This document shows, piece after piece, positions 1 to 10,751 of a DNA stretch of 64,000 bases. The notes under the pieces are model-generated. The model made no database searches. It was not told where the DNA came from and was given only the letters and a program-made list of their open reading frames with translations. Each line of letters begins with the position of its first letter. Position 1 is the first letter of the stretch. The DNA lies in the NCBI GenBank assembly GCA_018105865.1, contig CM030847.1, forward strand, positions 12,590,589 to 12,654,588. The letters run 5' to 3'. Made by a program: the position numbers and the translations under genes. The DNA comes from Metaphire vulgaris. Lineage: Eukaryota; Annelida; Clitellata; Crassiclitellata; Megascolecidae.

Positions 1-620
1 TGAATAAATCTCATGACCCATTGCTTACCCATGACAAAGTAATTGTGTTCAAATTTGATTTGTGTGACTTGAACGAGTCTTCTGCCTGAACAGTAAGGGA
101 ATATGTTACCGAGATATATCCCCGGTGCTGATATGGGTTTTAAAAGCTGCATTTTAGATTGGAAAGAAGTGTTGCAGGTATAGAAATTTTCTATCAGACC
201 ATTGATTCTGTTTTGGAAAGTTAATATTTTGCAAACACATTTTAATGTTGCATAACCATTTGAATTGACGCAAGACCTAGCAGTCCATCGGTCGATGACG
301 TACTAACCTGGAAGCTGATTGGTTGAATGACAATGATATATGGATGAATTATCAGCTTGAATGTGAAAACATATTAACTCAGATATATCCAGGTGATACT
401 TTTTGTCCCAAACAAACATTTTGAGGATTATTTTAAAGTGGAGCCCCGTTGATTAATGCCAGTGTATCATTCACGCAGATATTATCCGGGTAACTACTTA
501 GGGTGATGGTCCATGTTTCGCATCCATATAAAAAGCTGCTGAAGATACAGGTAAACTACAGCTAAAATAAAATACAACTACATCCAAAGCGCTATATAAC
601 TTTATAAATTTACTTACTTA
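1..620. other. Left edge: faint LINE debris
   Basis: No gene is visible. Around 500-570 the minus strand resembles the C-terminal part of an RTE-like LINE: the same stretch, gatggtccatgt followed by cccatac/aagaagctg-like sequence, recurs in a recognisable RTE fragment near 37.38 kb. At 551-625 a LINE-type 3' tail on the + strand (AAAGCGCTATATAA) ends in a short (ACTT)n run. Confidence 0.35.
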
Positions 621-1212
621 CTTACTTAATCTTTTGTTGAATATTGTTGGTCATGTGACTGTTAACCTTGTCCGAGAGTAATAACTTCCGGGTCTTTCGA
701 TTTTTTAAAATAGTAGTGTATCAGTTTTTCGCACTGAATGTTTTTGAGAAATTTAGCCATAGGCCCAACGTTCCCTCTAAGCTGCGCGCTGCGCAATTGC
801 GCAATATTTTTCGGGCCAGCGCGCAGAAGTTTTTGAGTAGCACGCAGTGATTTTTGAGTGGCATTTATAGGATGATACAATAGTCAAAGCTGAAACATTA
901 TAACAAAAATTTGACTTGAAGCACAATCACAGAACATGCAGTAATAGTTGTAACGAAAATGAGTTTCGTTACATGGCCCAATGATAGTTCGTAGTCTAAA
1001 CAAAATCAAGCGCTGTAAAACAATTTCGTGAATAGCGCCAGAGCCTTCTGACCTTGGTTTCTGATGGCGCATCCAACTTCCATTATGTTATTATTTTGCT
1101 AAAATTTAAAATAGCGTACACAGAAAAATCCGTGTTGGAGCTACATATTCGTAAAATTTCTCAAATATTTTAGTCGAATAATCGTCGTAATGTCTAAACA
1201 GCATCGGTCCGT

Positions 1213-2606
1213 GACAACTGGGTACCGCCGATTGGGCCCGGCAACTGGGTAATGGGACATCTGGGTAACGGGACATCTGAGCCCTGGACATCTCGGCCCC
1301 GCACCATCAAACTGGACTTAGGCCAAATAATAACTGAGGGTTTGTTGTAAAACTTTGGGGGTCTTCTTTAAGCCTATCATTGGCTACAAATTGAGTACAA
1401 ATTCTTAATTAATGGAAAGTGCTATTTCTTTGATCGTAAATGCAACGTATAGTTACAACGAGCCTATATGGACTTATGAAGAACTGAGACTTCGCTGCAT
1501 GGCGTGATTTGTAGGGGGAAGGGGGGAATCCCCCCACTGCCCTACTGCATCCCCCCTACTGCTACAGCCCACCACCACTACATCCCCCCACTGCTACATT
1601 TCCCAACAACTACACCCTCCCCCCCAGCTCAACATATCCCCCCCCCCCACTGCTCCAGGTCACAAATCGCACCCTGCTTCGCTGTATCCCTGTAGTAGTG
1701 AATAACTGCAGGAAGTCTTCTTCAACCCCTGTCATCGGCTACAAATTGAGTACTATTTGTACGCGCAGGCATTTATGATGTTATGCTCATTATCATGTTT
1801 TTGAATTGCAAAGCACGCCTATCAGGATGCATATATAATATATATATATACTAGAAAGATGCTCGCTTCGCTCGCAGTGCAGGATAATACTAAAACCCAA
1901 TCATTGAATTCATGCTGCTGAACAACGTTTCAATGATGTACATATGCTACATAGCCAAGCTCTGACGCTGCAGCGTACGCTTCGTCAAACGCTTCACGTG
2001 GTCGTTTGCTTCGCGATCGCCGTTAAGCCGCGAGTTGTACACGCTATGGCGACGCAGCGTAACGCACGCCGTCAAACGCTTAGCGTCGCCGCCGCCAGCG
2101 GGTTGTACACGCTATGACGCTGCAATGTATGCTTCGTCAAATGCTTCGCGTCGCCGTTCACTTCGCGAGTTGTACACACTATGATGCTGCAACATACGCC
2201 GTCAACGCCCGGCGTGGCCGTTAGCCAGCGTCGCCGTTAAAGCAGCGAAGCCTAAGGTTCCAGAACAACCAATCAGAACGCTCACCCAGCCAACCAATCA
2301 GAACGCTTGAAGGTAATGAATGAGAACGTCACACAGCCAACCAATCAGAACGCTCACACAGCCAACCAATCAGAACGCTTGAAGGTAACAGAGAGACATA
2401 CAGAGCAAGGATCTTAATATTATATATATATATATATAATGCATCAACACCATTCATCAACATCATTCTCTCTTTCCTTATTCTACGGGGCCGAGATGTC
2501 CAGTTACCCAGAGGTCCAGTTACCCAGAGGTCCCGTTACACAGATGTCCCGTTACCCAGTTGCCGGGCCCAGTTGTCCGGGGCCCAATCAGCGGTACCCA
2601 GTTGTC
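1213..2606. mobile_element. Inverted-repeat element (ACAACTGGGTACCG ends), nested in the hAT at 766-3124
   Basis: Left end GACAACTGGGTACCGCCGAT and right end ATCAGCGGTACCCAGTTGTC are near-perfect inverted repeats. The similarity runs on through short GGGACATCTGGGTAAC-type motifs for about 90 bp on each side (1213-1310 and 2486-2606). No clear target duplication was found, so the superfamily is open. The interior contains a C-rich stretch (1527-1660) and another repeat (1851-2420). Confidence 0.65.
1851..2420. repeat. Dispersed repeat flanked by (TA)n, with tandem GTTGTACACGCTATG units; Helitron-like by guess only
   Basis: The stretch is bounded on both sides by TA dinucleotide runs. It contains about four diverged 65-75 bp tandem units around GTTGTACACGCTATG (roughly 1960-2230) and four copies of CAACCAATCAGAACGCT (2268-2385). 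A second copy lies at 31278-31758 in the opposite orientation, sharing CCAATCATTGAATTCATGCTG and GAAGGTAACAGAGAGACATA. The end motif GCTCGCTTCGCTCGC is common in Helitron/Helentron-like repeats, but that class is only a guess. Confidence 0.5.
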
Positions 2607-3516
2607 TTGACCTGAAACGCAATAGCAAAGCGGAGTCAGGAACATCTGCAGCTTCAAAAAGAAATGTATAACAAAATTTAAGACTGAATGGCTAAACGAA
2701 CACGTTAACACGGAACTACCTGACTCTATCTCGGAACGTAGTGTGCAGCTTAAGCGCATCCTCACGTATAGTGAAACCGATGAATTTGTTTTTTTTTAAA
2801 TATGTCAGTAAGCTGTTACCTTTATGTTAGAATTTCGATGACAATGAAGCCGTACATGATGTGATGTTTTGTCAATAAGACTTACTTATAACGACTTACA
2901 GAAATTTCAAGTTCATTTTATTAATTAGGTCTTATTGCAATTTTTGGAAAAGCTTATTTTGTTGGACATCAGTCTTCAGTCTTCACTTGACTAGCGTATG
3001 GGACAAGGCAATACAATTTTCAAAAATCTTTCAAATCTCATATATACCTTGCACGACAGCATTTTTTAGTTGCTCAGACCAACAAAAACTTTGCACAGCA
3101 CCCAAAAAATTAGAGGGAACGTTGCATAGGCCTATACTGTAGAAAAGTCTAAGTGAAAGTCAGAAATCAGTTCTAGTCTGGAAAAGAAATGGAGCTTCAA
3201 AGACAAATGGCTGACGTAACGTGTTTTAGTTACTGACACCCAATGTGCACATGGTCGTGAAAATGTGCGACAGTTTAACCAAAGTAATTTTTCTTATAGA
3301 CATGAACAACTGATTAGACTATCCAGGATATAGTCTCTTATTAAACAAAACAAAATTAAAGTCAGGAAACAGATTTGCAAGCAATACACAGACTTTAAAT
3401 GTAGGCTACCATATGTGAGAAGATTAGTAGATCAGGATTGATAGAAACATTTTCAAGAGATGATCATATTTTTTGTCAAAAACAAGCACAATATAGTGAA
3501 CTATATTTGTTGTTAG

Positions 3517-4678
3517 CAGAGTTATTTAAGTTATGGTTTTTCAGTTACAGTTTAGTTACAGTTATGTTTTTTCAGTTTTAGTTACAGTTACAGTTTTCCC
3601 CTGATGACATTAACAACATGTAAATCAATGTGTATACATTACTTAGTTATGGGTTAGTGAAGTAAAGCAAAAATAATTAATTCAAACTTGGTTATGCCTC
3701 TGTTATGTTGATTAAGCTGCTATTTCACACTATAGAAATTCAATACCTTTAGTTGCAACTGTATCTGCGGCCTCTCTTCCCGCAATTTCTATCTTGATTC
3801 TAAAATCAGCTGCAATTTCCTTATGCTTAGCCTTTGAATGATTATCCATGTTTGCTTGCTGCATTTTTTCCTTTCAGTAAGCAATTCCAAGCAAAATAAA
3901 GGTTGCCACACTTGTTTCTTTTTATTTATTATGTATTTAACTGTTTAACTTACCCCAAAACTCCGATTTTTGCGCCCCCTCACCTCAGCGCTGGGGCGGG
4001 GAGCACATGGCCCCACCTGCCCCCTCACATTAGGTCTCTGGTAAACAGTAAACACATGCAGGCCAAAGCTTGGTCTGATCAGGTGTGGACAATGGAATGT
4101 AGACTGTTTAACCAAGGTCATCCAATCAAGCAACCACTGTTTGATTGAGGACTGTACTATAGCCCTGAATATTTGGCCCAAAAGAACATTGCCCTCTCTC
4201 TCTGAGTCATGTGAGTCATGCAAATTTCATGGCCCCACCTGCCCCCTCACATTAGGTCTCTGGTAAACAGTAAACACATGCAGGCCAAAGCTTGGTCTGA
4301 TCAGGTGTGGACAATGGAATGCAGACTGTTTAACCAAGGTCATCCAATCAAGCAACCACTGTTTGATTGAGGTCTGTACTATAGCCCTGAATATTTGGCC
4401 CAAAAGAACATTGCCCTCTCTCTCTGAGTCATGTGAGTCATGCAAATTTTGCCATAACAATGGAAGTCCTATAGAATTGTTCAACAAACACAAATAAACT
4501 TATAAAATTATTTTTCACTTGTGTACATTTTTCTATTACTTAACTGCTTCACTTTATTCAATTACAGTTACAGTTATTTGTAATTTTTCAGTTACAGTTA
4601 AGGTTTTAGTTAACTGACAGTTATTTTTCAGTTATTTTAGGTATTCAGTTAGAATTACAGTTAACTGAGAGAACACTG
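3517..4678. mobile_element. hAT-type element, target duplication GTTGTTAG, subterminal CAGTTA repeats
   Basis: GTTGTTAG at 3509-3516 recurs at 4679-4686. The element runs from CAGAGTTATT to GAGAACACTG. Both ends carry clusters of CAGTTACAGTTA (3540-3600 and 4555-4670), the subterminal repeats typical of hAT transposase-binding sites. It interrupts the transposase frame of the older hAT. On the minus strand, 3735-3864 keeps about 43 open codons with an HxxSKxKHK segment that could be a zinc-finger remnant. A 222-bp tandem duplication lies inside. Confidence 0.85.
4006..4449. repeat. 222-bp tandem duplication, two copies
   Basis: The sequence from CATGGCCCCACCTGCC at 4006 to CATGCAAATTT repeats once starting at 4228. 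The copies differ at only a few positions (for example GAGGACTG versus GAGGTCTG), so the duplication is younger than most of the surrounding repeats. It lies wholly within the hAT element at 3517-4678. Confidence 0.9.
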
Positions 4679-4831
4679 GTTGTTAGTAATACGTGACACT
4701 TTTCAAGCATCAAGTGCTGATTGTGAAAGAGGTTTTACCTTAATGAATTCCATTAAAGCTAATGATAGGAATCACTTAGAAACTCATCATCTTGATCAGT
4801 TGATGTGTATTAAATTGTACACTGGTGAAGG

Positions 4832-5978
4832 GTGAATGTAGTGGCATAGCCAAGGAGAATTTGGGGGGTTAAACCCCCCTTGGGTACCGACAAAAAAATT
4901 TGTTTAATGTGTTCCCATGCATTTTAATTTTTTGGACGCGGTTTTGAGGGTCAAAACTAAGGTTGTTAAGACCGCTGGTTTTGAAGGACCGGTTAACCGT
5001 TCAAAAAAGACCGGTTAACCATTTAACCGCTCGTTAGTGGCAGTCTGGTGTCGTGCCAACATCAAAGCGCTTTAATGCCGCTGGCGTCAATGCCGGCGTC
5101 GTGCCCGGCCCCCATATGTACTTGCGTTAAAGTGGAGTAATTTAAGGCCAATTCATAGGCTTTATATCCTGACCTCGACTTATACGCGAGGCATTAACTC
5201 TTGGATAAAGTTTCCATACATAGGATGTCGAAAATAATTAATTTAGCTAAAACTTTGTGTACCGGTAATTAATTACTTTCAACATACGCTATGGCATCTA
5301 AATAAAAGTTGGCATCAGCGATTTTAAGATTTGTAATTTTTAGGCGCCACATAAATACTAATTTTAATATTGGCGCTACATAAATATTAAAATAATATTT
5401 TAAGATTACCGGTAATTAAATTGTTCATATTGTCAAAAATGAGCGAATAGCAGGTTTAAAGTGTTCTTTATCGTCAGGAGTCAATCTATGAATGTCAAAA
5501 TCGTTCAGTTTCTCGATAGTTCAAAGCTAAAACGCAGTTTTTCAATCAAAACAATATGCCGCATGCCCTGCTCGCGTCCTCCATTGTTCCGACTCTCGCG
5601 ATCACCTCAAGAGGGTGCACCGCGGTGACATCACTTCGACTTATACCCGGGTCAATGATTTTAGACACCTTCAAATCGTTTTGATGTTTTCACATTCAAA
5701 TTACGGTTAACCGGTCAAAGTTAAAAGGACCAGTCCTTGCTCTTAGGACCAGTTAACCGTTAATCTTAGTCAAAACTCCCCCTTGGGGCTGCTGACTCAA
5801 ATATTTTTTAAGCGCCATAGGCGTGGCGACCTTATTTTTGCTTGTCAGTACCTGAAAGGACAAATTTTGGAAGGAAAACATAGGTATAAATAGGATGACC
5901 TTTTTTGCTTGTGATTTTCGAAAGTTGGTTATGGTCAAAACCAAAACCCCCCTTCTGGAAATCCTGGCTACGCCACTG
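4832..5978. mobile_element. hAT-type element (CAGTGGCGTAGCC termini), duplication GGTGAAGG
   Basis: The right end is TCCTGGCTACGCCACTG and the left end reads TAGTGGCATAGCCAAGGA from 4839. GGTGAAGG occurs at 4824-4831 and again at 5979-5986, and removing the insert restores the surrounding hAT transposase frame. Seven bases (GTGAATG) stand between the left duplication and the expected terminal base, so the left end is slightly irregular. It hosts the element at 4959-5769. Confidence 0.75.
4959..5769. mobile_element. hAT-like element nested in 4832-5978, duplication TCAAAACT
   Basis: TCAAAACT at 4951-4958 recurs at 5770-5777. Both ends are rich in GGTTAACCG / CGGTTAACC motifs (for example GACCGGTTAACC near 5010 and GGTTAACCGGTC near 5710), forming subterminal inverted repeats. 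No coding sequence was recognised in the 811 bp. This is the third level of nesting in this stretch. Confidence 0.7.
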
Positions 5979-6307
5979 GGTGAAGGGTCTACCATCAATT
6001 TGGGATATTTGGGACAATTTTTATAACTTTTTGAAAAACAAAAAAGGACGAAGAAAAAATGTGTAAAACTTATTTGTATCTATTATAATATAAAACAAAA
6101 AATATCTTTTTGTTCAATAAATTTTGATGCTTAGTTTAAATTTTGTGACTTCTATGCTTTTTACTGTAACTGTTCAGTGTATTGATTCTATATATAACAT
6201 TTATTAGAAAAAGCTTTTAAAATTTCAACCTTGATGACTGCTCATGACTAATCGTTCCAGAATAATTCCTGCTCACATCACAAAAAATTTTCTCACAGCA
6301 ACTCAAA

Positions 6308-6322
6308 CCTTAGAGGGAACAC
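6308..6322. repeat. Right terminus of the hAT element that carries the 3.4-6.0 kb transposase relic
   Basis: TTAGAGGGAACACTG matches the right terminus TTAGAGGGAACGTTG at 3110-3124. It follows the transposase stop by about 300 bp and directly abuts a LINE reading frame. A matching left end CAGTGTTCCCTCTAA was not found in the window. Confidence 0.5.
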
Positions 6323-6691
6323 TGGCCAGGTCCTGCAGGTTTGAGGTGCATGCTTATGCAGATGATGTGCAAAAATACTCTTCCTATCCTCCCCACTGAC
6401 ACAGAGGGACTCTGAGCTCGCATCAGTGACTGTATTACCAGGATAAAAAGATAAAAAGGAGGACTGACGTGAATCATCTTGTGTTGAATCCTCATAAGAC
6501 AGAGCTATTGTGGCTAGCGACCCCAGGAAGGGCACCTGATTAATTGCACTGCATTTCTGATCAACAGAAAGCACAGACCTCCCTCCACTGAAGTGCACCT
6601 CTTGGAAATTCACTTTGTCGCTTCGCTCGTGTTCAATGGTCGTATTGGTAACGTGTCTCGGTCCTGCTACCATCAGCTTTGGCATATTAGG

Positions 6692-7368
6692 CAGTGATAT
6701 TTCAGTGAACTGAAACTGAATTTGTTTCTTTTATGAACTTTCCAATTGATTATTATGCAAGGAAGCATTAGAGTCGGATTCTGCAGTTACCGTCACAGAA
6801 TTAATACTCAGTGCTAAAAAAGTGATTGGCTAATAAACATTGACTAACAGAATTGTCACGCAGGTATTGGCTGTGGGATTTGATGCTTCAATTGGTTGAG
6901 AAAGACATAGGTTCATTGGATGACTTCGAATCCAGTATTATGCAGAATCCGAATTGATTGCGGAAATGGGTGCAGAATTGAATTTCCAACAAATTGGTAT
7001 ATAATAATATGGAATTATGACGTCCGATTGAAAGGACAAGCCAAGAAAAGGCCGTAAATAGCTTTTTCAGGTGGGTGATGCGAGACTTATGAATGGCACT
7101 GTACTGTAGTTACTTAACTGAACAGAACAATTGTTACTTGCCACTTATTGAACGTTGAAAATGATTATCAGCTGTTAACTGAAACTGAAACTGAAATTAT
7201 TTCCCGAACTGAAACTGAATAGAAACTGAAATTGGCAACCCTAGAACTGAAACTGAATAGAAACTGAAATTATTTCCCGAACTGAAACTGAATAGAAACT
7301 GAAATTGGCAACCCTAGAACTGAAACTGAATACAAACTGAAATTATTTCCCGAACTGAAATATCACTG
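6692..7368. mobile_element. hAT-like element, duplication ATATTAGG, subterminal GAACTGAAACTGAA repeats
   Basis: ATATTAGG at 6684-6691 is repeated at 7369-7376. The termini are CAGTGATATTTCAGTGAA and GAACTGAAATATCACTG. The right interior (7175-7365) carries tandem GAACTGAAACTGAATAGAAAC units of about 30-70 bp. No transposase was recognised. Excision in silico joins the LINE frame as HQLWHI-REFGRHLPTS, which proves insertion after the LINE had landed. Confidence 0.88.
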
Positions 7369-7855
7369 ATATTAGGGAGTTTGGCCGTCACCTACCAACC
7401 TCGGCAGCGACTCTCCTAGTACATGCTTTCATTCTCACAAGTGTCAACTATTGCAACAGCATTCTCTGGTGCCTGCCTGGCTACCAGCTTAGTCGGCTGC
7501 AGATGGTACTCAGTGCCTCCGCCCGGATGATCTTCGGAGCAAGAAGGGGAGAACACATCTCCCCTTTGCTGAAAGATAAGCTATATTGGCTTCGCATCCC
7601 GGAGCGTGTTGCCTATAAGAGGTGTATCCTAACGTTCCGGACCTTGCGTGATCTAGCTTTCCTGGACTACTTGGCTGCTTTGGTCCAGAGGCCCCCATCT
7701 ACTGACAGACATCTGCGGCTAAGATCCAGTCGAGACATCAAACTGGTTGTTCATCCTCCATCTCAGGCGATGAAATTTGGCGAGAGATCGGTCATGAAGC
7801 AAGGAAATCCTATTCTCGGGAATGCACTACCCAGCCATGTGACAAGAGAGTTGAT

Positions 7856-7857
7856 TA

Positions 7858-7891
<34 letters not shown>

Positions 7892-8040
7892 TATATTCAG
7901 ACAATTTATATAGCGCCGTACGCATGGCGTCTACCAAAGTCAAAGGCGCTGTACATATTTAACATTCATAAGAAGTCGCAAATAAATGTGTCTTCCAGTT
8001 CTTCGCGAATTAATTGTAGGAGTTTGACGAGGTTACAGTG
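7856..8040 (-). mobile_element. Minus-strand LINE 3' end with (TTA)n tail
   Basis: A (TTA)n run (7858-7890) is followed by AATTTATATAGCGCCGTACGC...AAAGTCAAAGGCGCTGTAC, the LINE 3' tail in reverse, and by a short C-terminal coding remnant up to about 8040. It sits inside the plus-strand LINE relic. Boundaries are approximate. Confidence 0.6.
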
Positions 8041-8110
8041 TCGAATCTCGATTTATTCACAAGGGAAACTTAAAACGCACTTTTATGAGATCTTGTATAA
8101 AGTTTAAAGC

Positions 8111-8780
8111 ACTCTAGACTTTGGTTCTTCTTCCATGTTTCTGCTCTATATAATTGACTTATTAACTAACTTCTTGTGGCTTACCATTTTTCTGTGATAT
8201 GTGTCATGCAAGAGAGGTTGTTGGTAGTGTTGTATTTGGTGCTTTCCTAAGAACTGTTCATGTAGCCTCCCCTACTATGTCAGCACTGATTATAATTAAG
8301 AAATACATTTTTAAAAAAAAATTCTGGGACTGCTGGTATCTGAATACATTTTTTAAAAAAAATTCTGGGACTGCTGGTATCTGGGCCCACTTTTATGTGA
8401 TGGCACAGCAGCACTAAGAGCGCACAGTATATCATAATGTCTGTAAATGGACCTCTGCAGGTACCTAAGAGCATTTTAAAATAATTAGTTGGTCATTACA
8501 AAAAATTTTCAAAAAACATATGATGTGAAATGGGGAATTGGTGGAAAAGGGATATGTGGAGAGACCGTTTAAAAAGCTACCATCTGTTTATACAATTTCA
8601 ATGCATCATAGAAGGTTATTGATTGTTGACAATTAGTGATTGATGGAAAGGGTGGCCAACTATTGAACAAATTTCAACTAATCGTAAACAATTATAACGT
8701 TAAGGAGCGAACAAACACATGAAATTAAAGTTTGGAAAACTGCATGTATGATGTCAGTGAAGTGAACTATAAACAGCTAT
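8111..8780. other. Intergenic, no gene recognised
   Basis: Nothing codes recognisably here. A 45-bp unit, AAAAATTCTGGGACTGCTGG and following bases, is present twice in tandem near 8318-8390. Confidence 0.5.
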
Positions 8781-8837
8781 CTTGCTAGGACTTTGTAGTT
8801 CATGTTCATTTCGTCACCTTAATGAGTCCTCACCTGC

Positions 8838-9080
8838 ACTGTCTTGTGAGTGCTCTGTGCCCCGGGGCTCGTCTCTAGGACCGATTGCTTCATCACACAC
8901 ACAGAAGACTGACCTCATTTTTCAATGTCATGACCCTCATCATGCTATTTATTCTCTTCATTGTGGATTTAAGAAAGATCACCATTGCTTTTGGCCTGAC
9001 CATGCACGGCTACGCGGATGATGTGCATTTGTATTCTTGCCTGCCCGCCGACATGGAGCAACTCAGATTTTTTGCTTTGT
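8838..9080 (+). pseudogene. LINE RT fragment
   Basis: One frame reads RKITIAFGLTMHGYADDVHL then YSCLPADMEQLRF, nearly the same as the RT segment of the LINE at 53.6-54.5 kb (LRKIAIAFGLTMHGYADDVQ). It carries the YADD catalytic motif but ends abruptly where a different LINE type begins. Confidence 0.75.
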
Positions 9081-9084
9081 ATGA

Positions 9085-9571
9085 TAGAAGATTTACACCA
9101 GAATAAGGGAGCTTGCATCCATGTCAATCGACACCTCTCTACTCGATTCTCAGCTACATCAGGTTTGAGACAGGGCCTTATACTCATGCCAATCCTCTTC
9201 TGCATTGCCATCGACTGGATCTTAGATCACATGTCTGTGAACCATGGCATCAGCGTTGGTCCACACCGCTTCACAGACCTGGTCTACACAGACAATACAA
9301 CCCTGTTTCTACCCTCTGCTACCAATGCCTCTGAATACCTCTCTAGTTTCAGCCACGCTTCTGCTCCACTTAGTATGAGGTTTCCTGGACCAAAACCAAG
9401 TTACAAAACTTTGGATGTGGATCGCAGCCCCCTTCAACCTTGGTTGATGGGGAGTGTGTTGAGTTAGTAGTTTCATATACCATGGTAGCATTCAGTCCTC
9501 CAATTGACACTGTCATCAAGACCTGGCCAGACATATAACTCTGGCCTCTACAGTCTTTTCTCTCTGTCTCT

Positions 9572-9637
<66 letters not shown>

Positions 9638-9699
9638 GTCTCTCTCGCTCTCTGTCTCTGTCTGTCTGTCTGTCTGTCTGTCTCTGTCTGTCTGCCTGC

Positions 9700-9797
<98 letters not shown>

Positions 9798-10330
9798 CCA
9801 TCAAGCTCCGTCTGTATCAGACACTTGTCCTGTCTGTCCTATTTTCTCGCGGCCGAGACCTAAACCTTACTTGTCTCGGAACTAAGGAAGTTGGAAGCCT
9901 TCCATATGAGATGCCTATGGGGGATCCTTGGAGTTCACTGGTACGACTTCATTACCAATGCAGAGATATTCTCACGGACTGGATTACTATCACTCAGTGA
10001 ACTGATAAGTAGTAGCCGCCTCGCCATCTTCGGACATGCTGCCCGCCTTGGAGAGACAGTTTCGGTTCATCAAGCCCTCCACTGCCATGTCGACCTATCC
10101 ATCGGTCGTCCACCTGACTGATCGTGGAGGCACTGTCCTGGTCGTCCCAGGAAAAGATGGATCGACCACATCCATACCCAGACCAGTGAGATTCCATCAA
10201 CTCTCTGGAGATGTGCCACCCGGCGGGGTCATGGTCAAGGGGTGATGCAGCGGTCCCTGCTGGCCACATGCTGATGATGGTGATGGTGGTGGTGATGGTG
10301 ATGATGATGACCACGACAATGATGGTGTTT
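9085..10330 (+). pseudogene. LINE (RTE-like, AFHMRC type) RT and C-terminal relic interrupted by a microsatellite
   Basis: From 9085 the frame reads SGLRQGLILMPILFCIAIDW then FTDLVYTDNTTLF, a decayed RT palm with YTDN in place of YADD. Sequence coding for a YLGSIQSS-like segment follows, then 240 bp of TC/TCTG repeat. The reading resumes with TLVLSVLF, then LEAFHMRCLWGILGVHWYDF, ITNAEIFSRTGL, LAIFGHAARLGETV and CPGRPRKRWIDHI. It ends in a (GATGGT)-rich tail near 10270-10320. An almost intact copy of the C-terminal part lies at 62455-62841 on the other strand. Confidence 0.8.
9555..9797. repeat. (TC)n / (TCTG)n microsatellite, about 240 bp
   Basis: Almost pure TC dinucleotides with an internal block of TCTG/TGTC tetranucleotides (9650-9720). 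It expands inside a LINE reading frame and creates long Ser/Leu or Arg/Glu open frames on both strands that are not genes. Confidence 0.97.
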
Positions 10331-10690
10331 AACTGGGCTTATAATTATTGGCATTGTAATGCGCTTGTTAGCATTAAATCAACAGGTGCATTATAAATTA
10401 AATAGCTAAATACATTTACATTCCAACAAATTATTGCCATACAAATTACAGGTAATATTTCGTGTTGTACAAGAAAACTTGCAACATTGTTTTCATTGTC
10501 TCTTCCCTTTTAAATGCAGTTTTTGAACTTCTATCAATTAAGGGTTGCCCCAAGTTAACTCATCCATTTTACATATTACATTATGTTACAAATAAATGGA
10601 AGTTAAAAGGATGAAATAACAATTTTCTTAGTACCACCGATAGATGCTAATTTTCCAGTAAACACAAGTGTTCTTGTAAAGAAAGTCTTA
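10331..10690. other. Unassigned AT-rich stretch
   Basis: No reading frame or repeat family could be recognised. Confidence 0.4.
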
Positions 10691-10751
10691 AATGAAAATG
10701 ATGAAAAGGTCTGCTGAGGGCCAATTCATATGGAGACAGAGGTGTAGCATA

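Larger units (their letters stand above)
766..3124. mobile_element. hAT-type DNA transposon with 8-bp target duplication CATAGGCC, filled with nested repeats
   Basis: The element starts CAACGTTCCCTCTAA and ends TTAGAGGGAACGTTG, a perfect 15-bp terminal inverted repeat. The 8-bp flank CATAGGCC at 758-765 is repeated exactly at 3125-3132, which is the hAT hallmark. No transposase could be recognised inside. It holds an inverted-repeat insert at 1213-2606. The termini belong to the same family as the right end seen at 6308-6322 (TTAGAGGGAACACTG). Confidence 0.85.
3420..6030 (+). pseudogene. hAT transposase C-terminal (dimerisation) relic split by two insertions
   Basis: Read across the inserts at 3517-4678 and 4832-5978, one frame runs ...YSELYLLL, then VIRDTFQASSADCERGF, TLMNSIKANDRN, HLDQLMCIKLYTGEG, STINLGYLGQFL and a stop near 6025. 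The CERGF-(S/T)LMN-I-K pattern followed by HLDxLM is the C-terminal dimerisation segment of hAT transposases of the KIAA1586/ZNF862 type. Both joints restore the frame exactly when one copy of the 8-bp duplication is removed. Upstream coding sequence is not recognisable. The element probably ends at 6322 (TTAGAGGGAACACTG); its left end was not found. Confidence 0.75.
6323..8110 (+). pseudogene. LINE (CR1/L2-like) RT and C-terminal relic, split by a hAT-like element and a LINE tail
   Basis: The first part (6335-6683) reads HAYADDVQKYSS, a YADD active-site region, then LNPHKTELLWLATP with stops and frameshifts. After the insert at 6692-7368 the frame continues as REFGRHLPTSAATLL, CNSILWCLPGYQLSRLQ, then ASARMIFGARRGEHISPLL and KLYWLRIPERVAYKRC. 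This matches the C-terminal domain of the LINE at 16.1-18.6 kb. A further insert with a (TTA)n run (about 7854-8040) separates VTREL from the final KTHFYEILYKV. No endonuclease part is present, so the copy is 5'-truncated. Confidence 0.85.

Noticed and set aside
1504..1695. Proline-rich 63-codon frame
   Set aside because: It translates a C-rich low-complexity stretch inside a nested repeat.
3945..4493. Two near-identical frames of about 90 codons (MHDSHDSEREGNVLLGQ type)
   Set aside because: They are the two units of the 222-bp tandem duplication and show no family resemblance.
9370..9863. Long open frames of Ser/Leu (plus strand) and Arg/Glu (minus strand)
   Set aside because: They are translations of the TC/TCTG microsatellite, not proteins.
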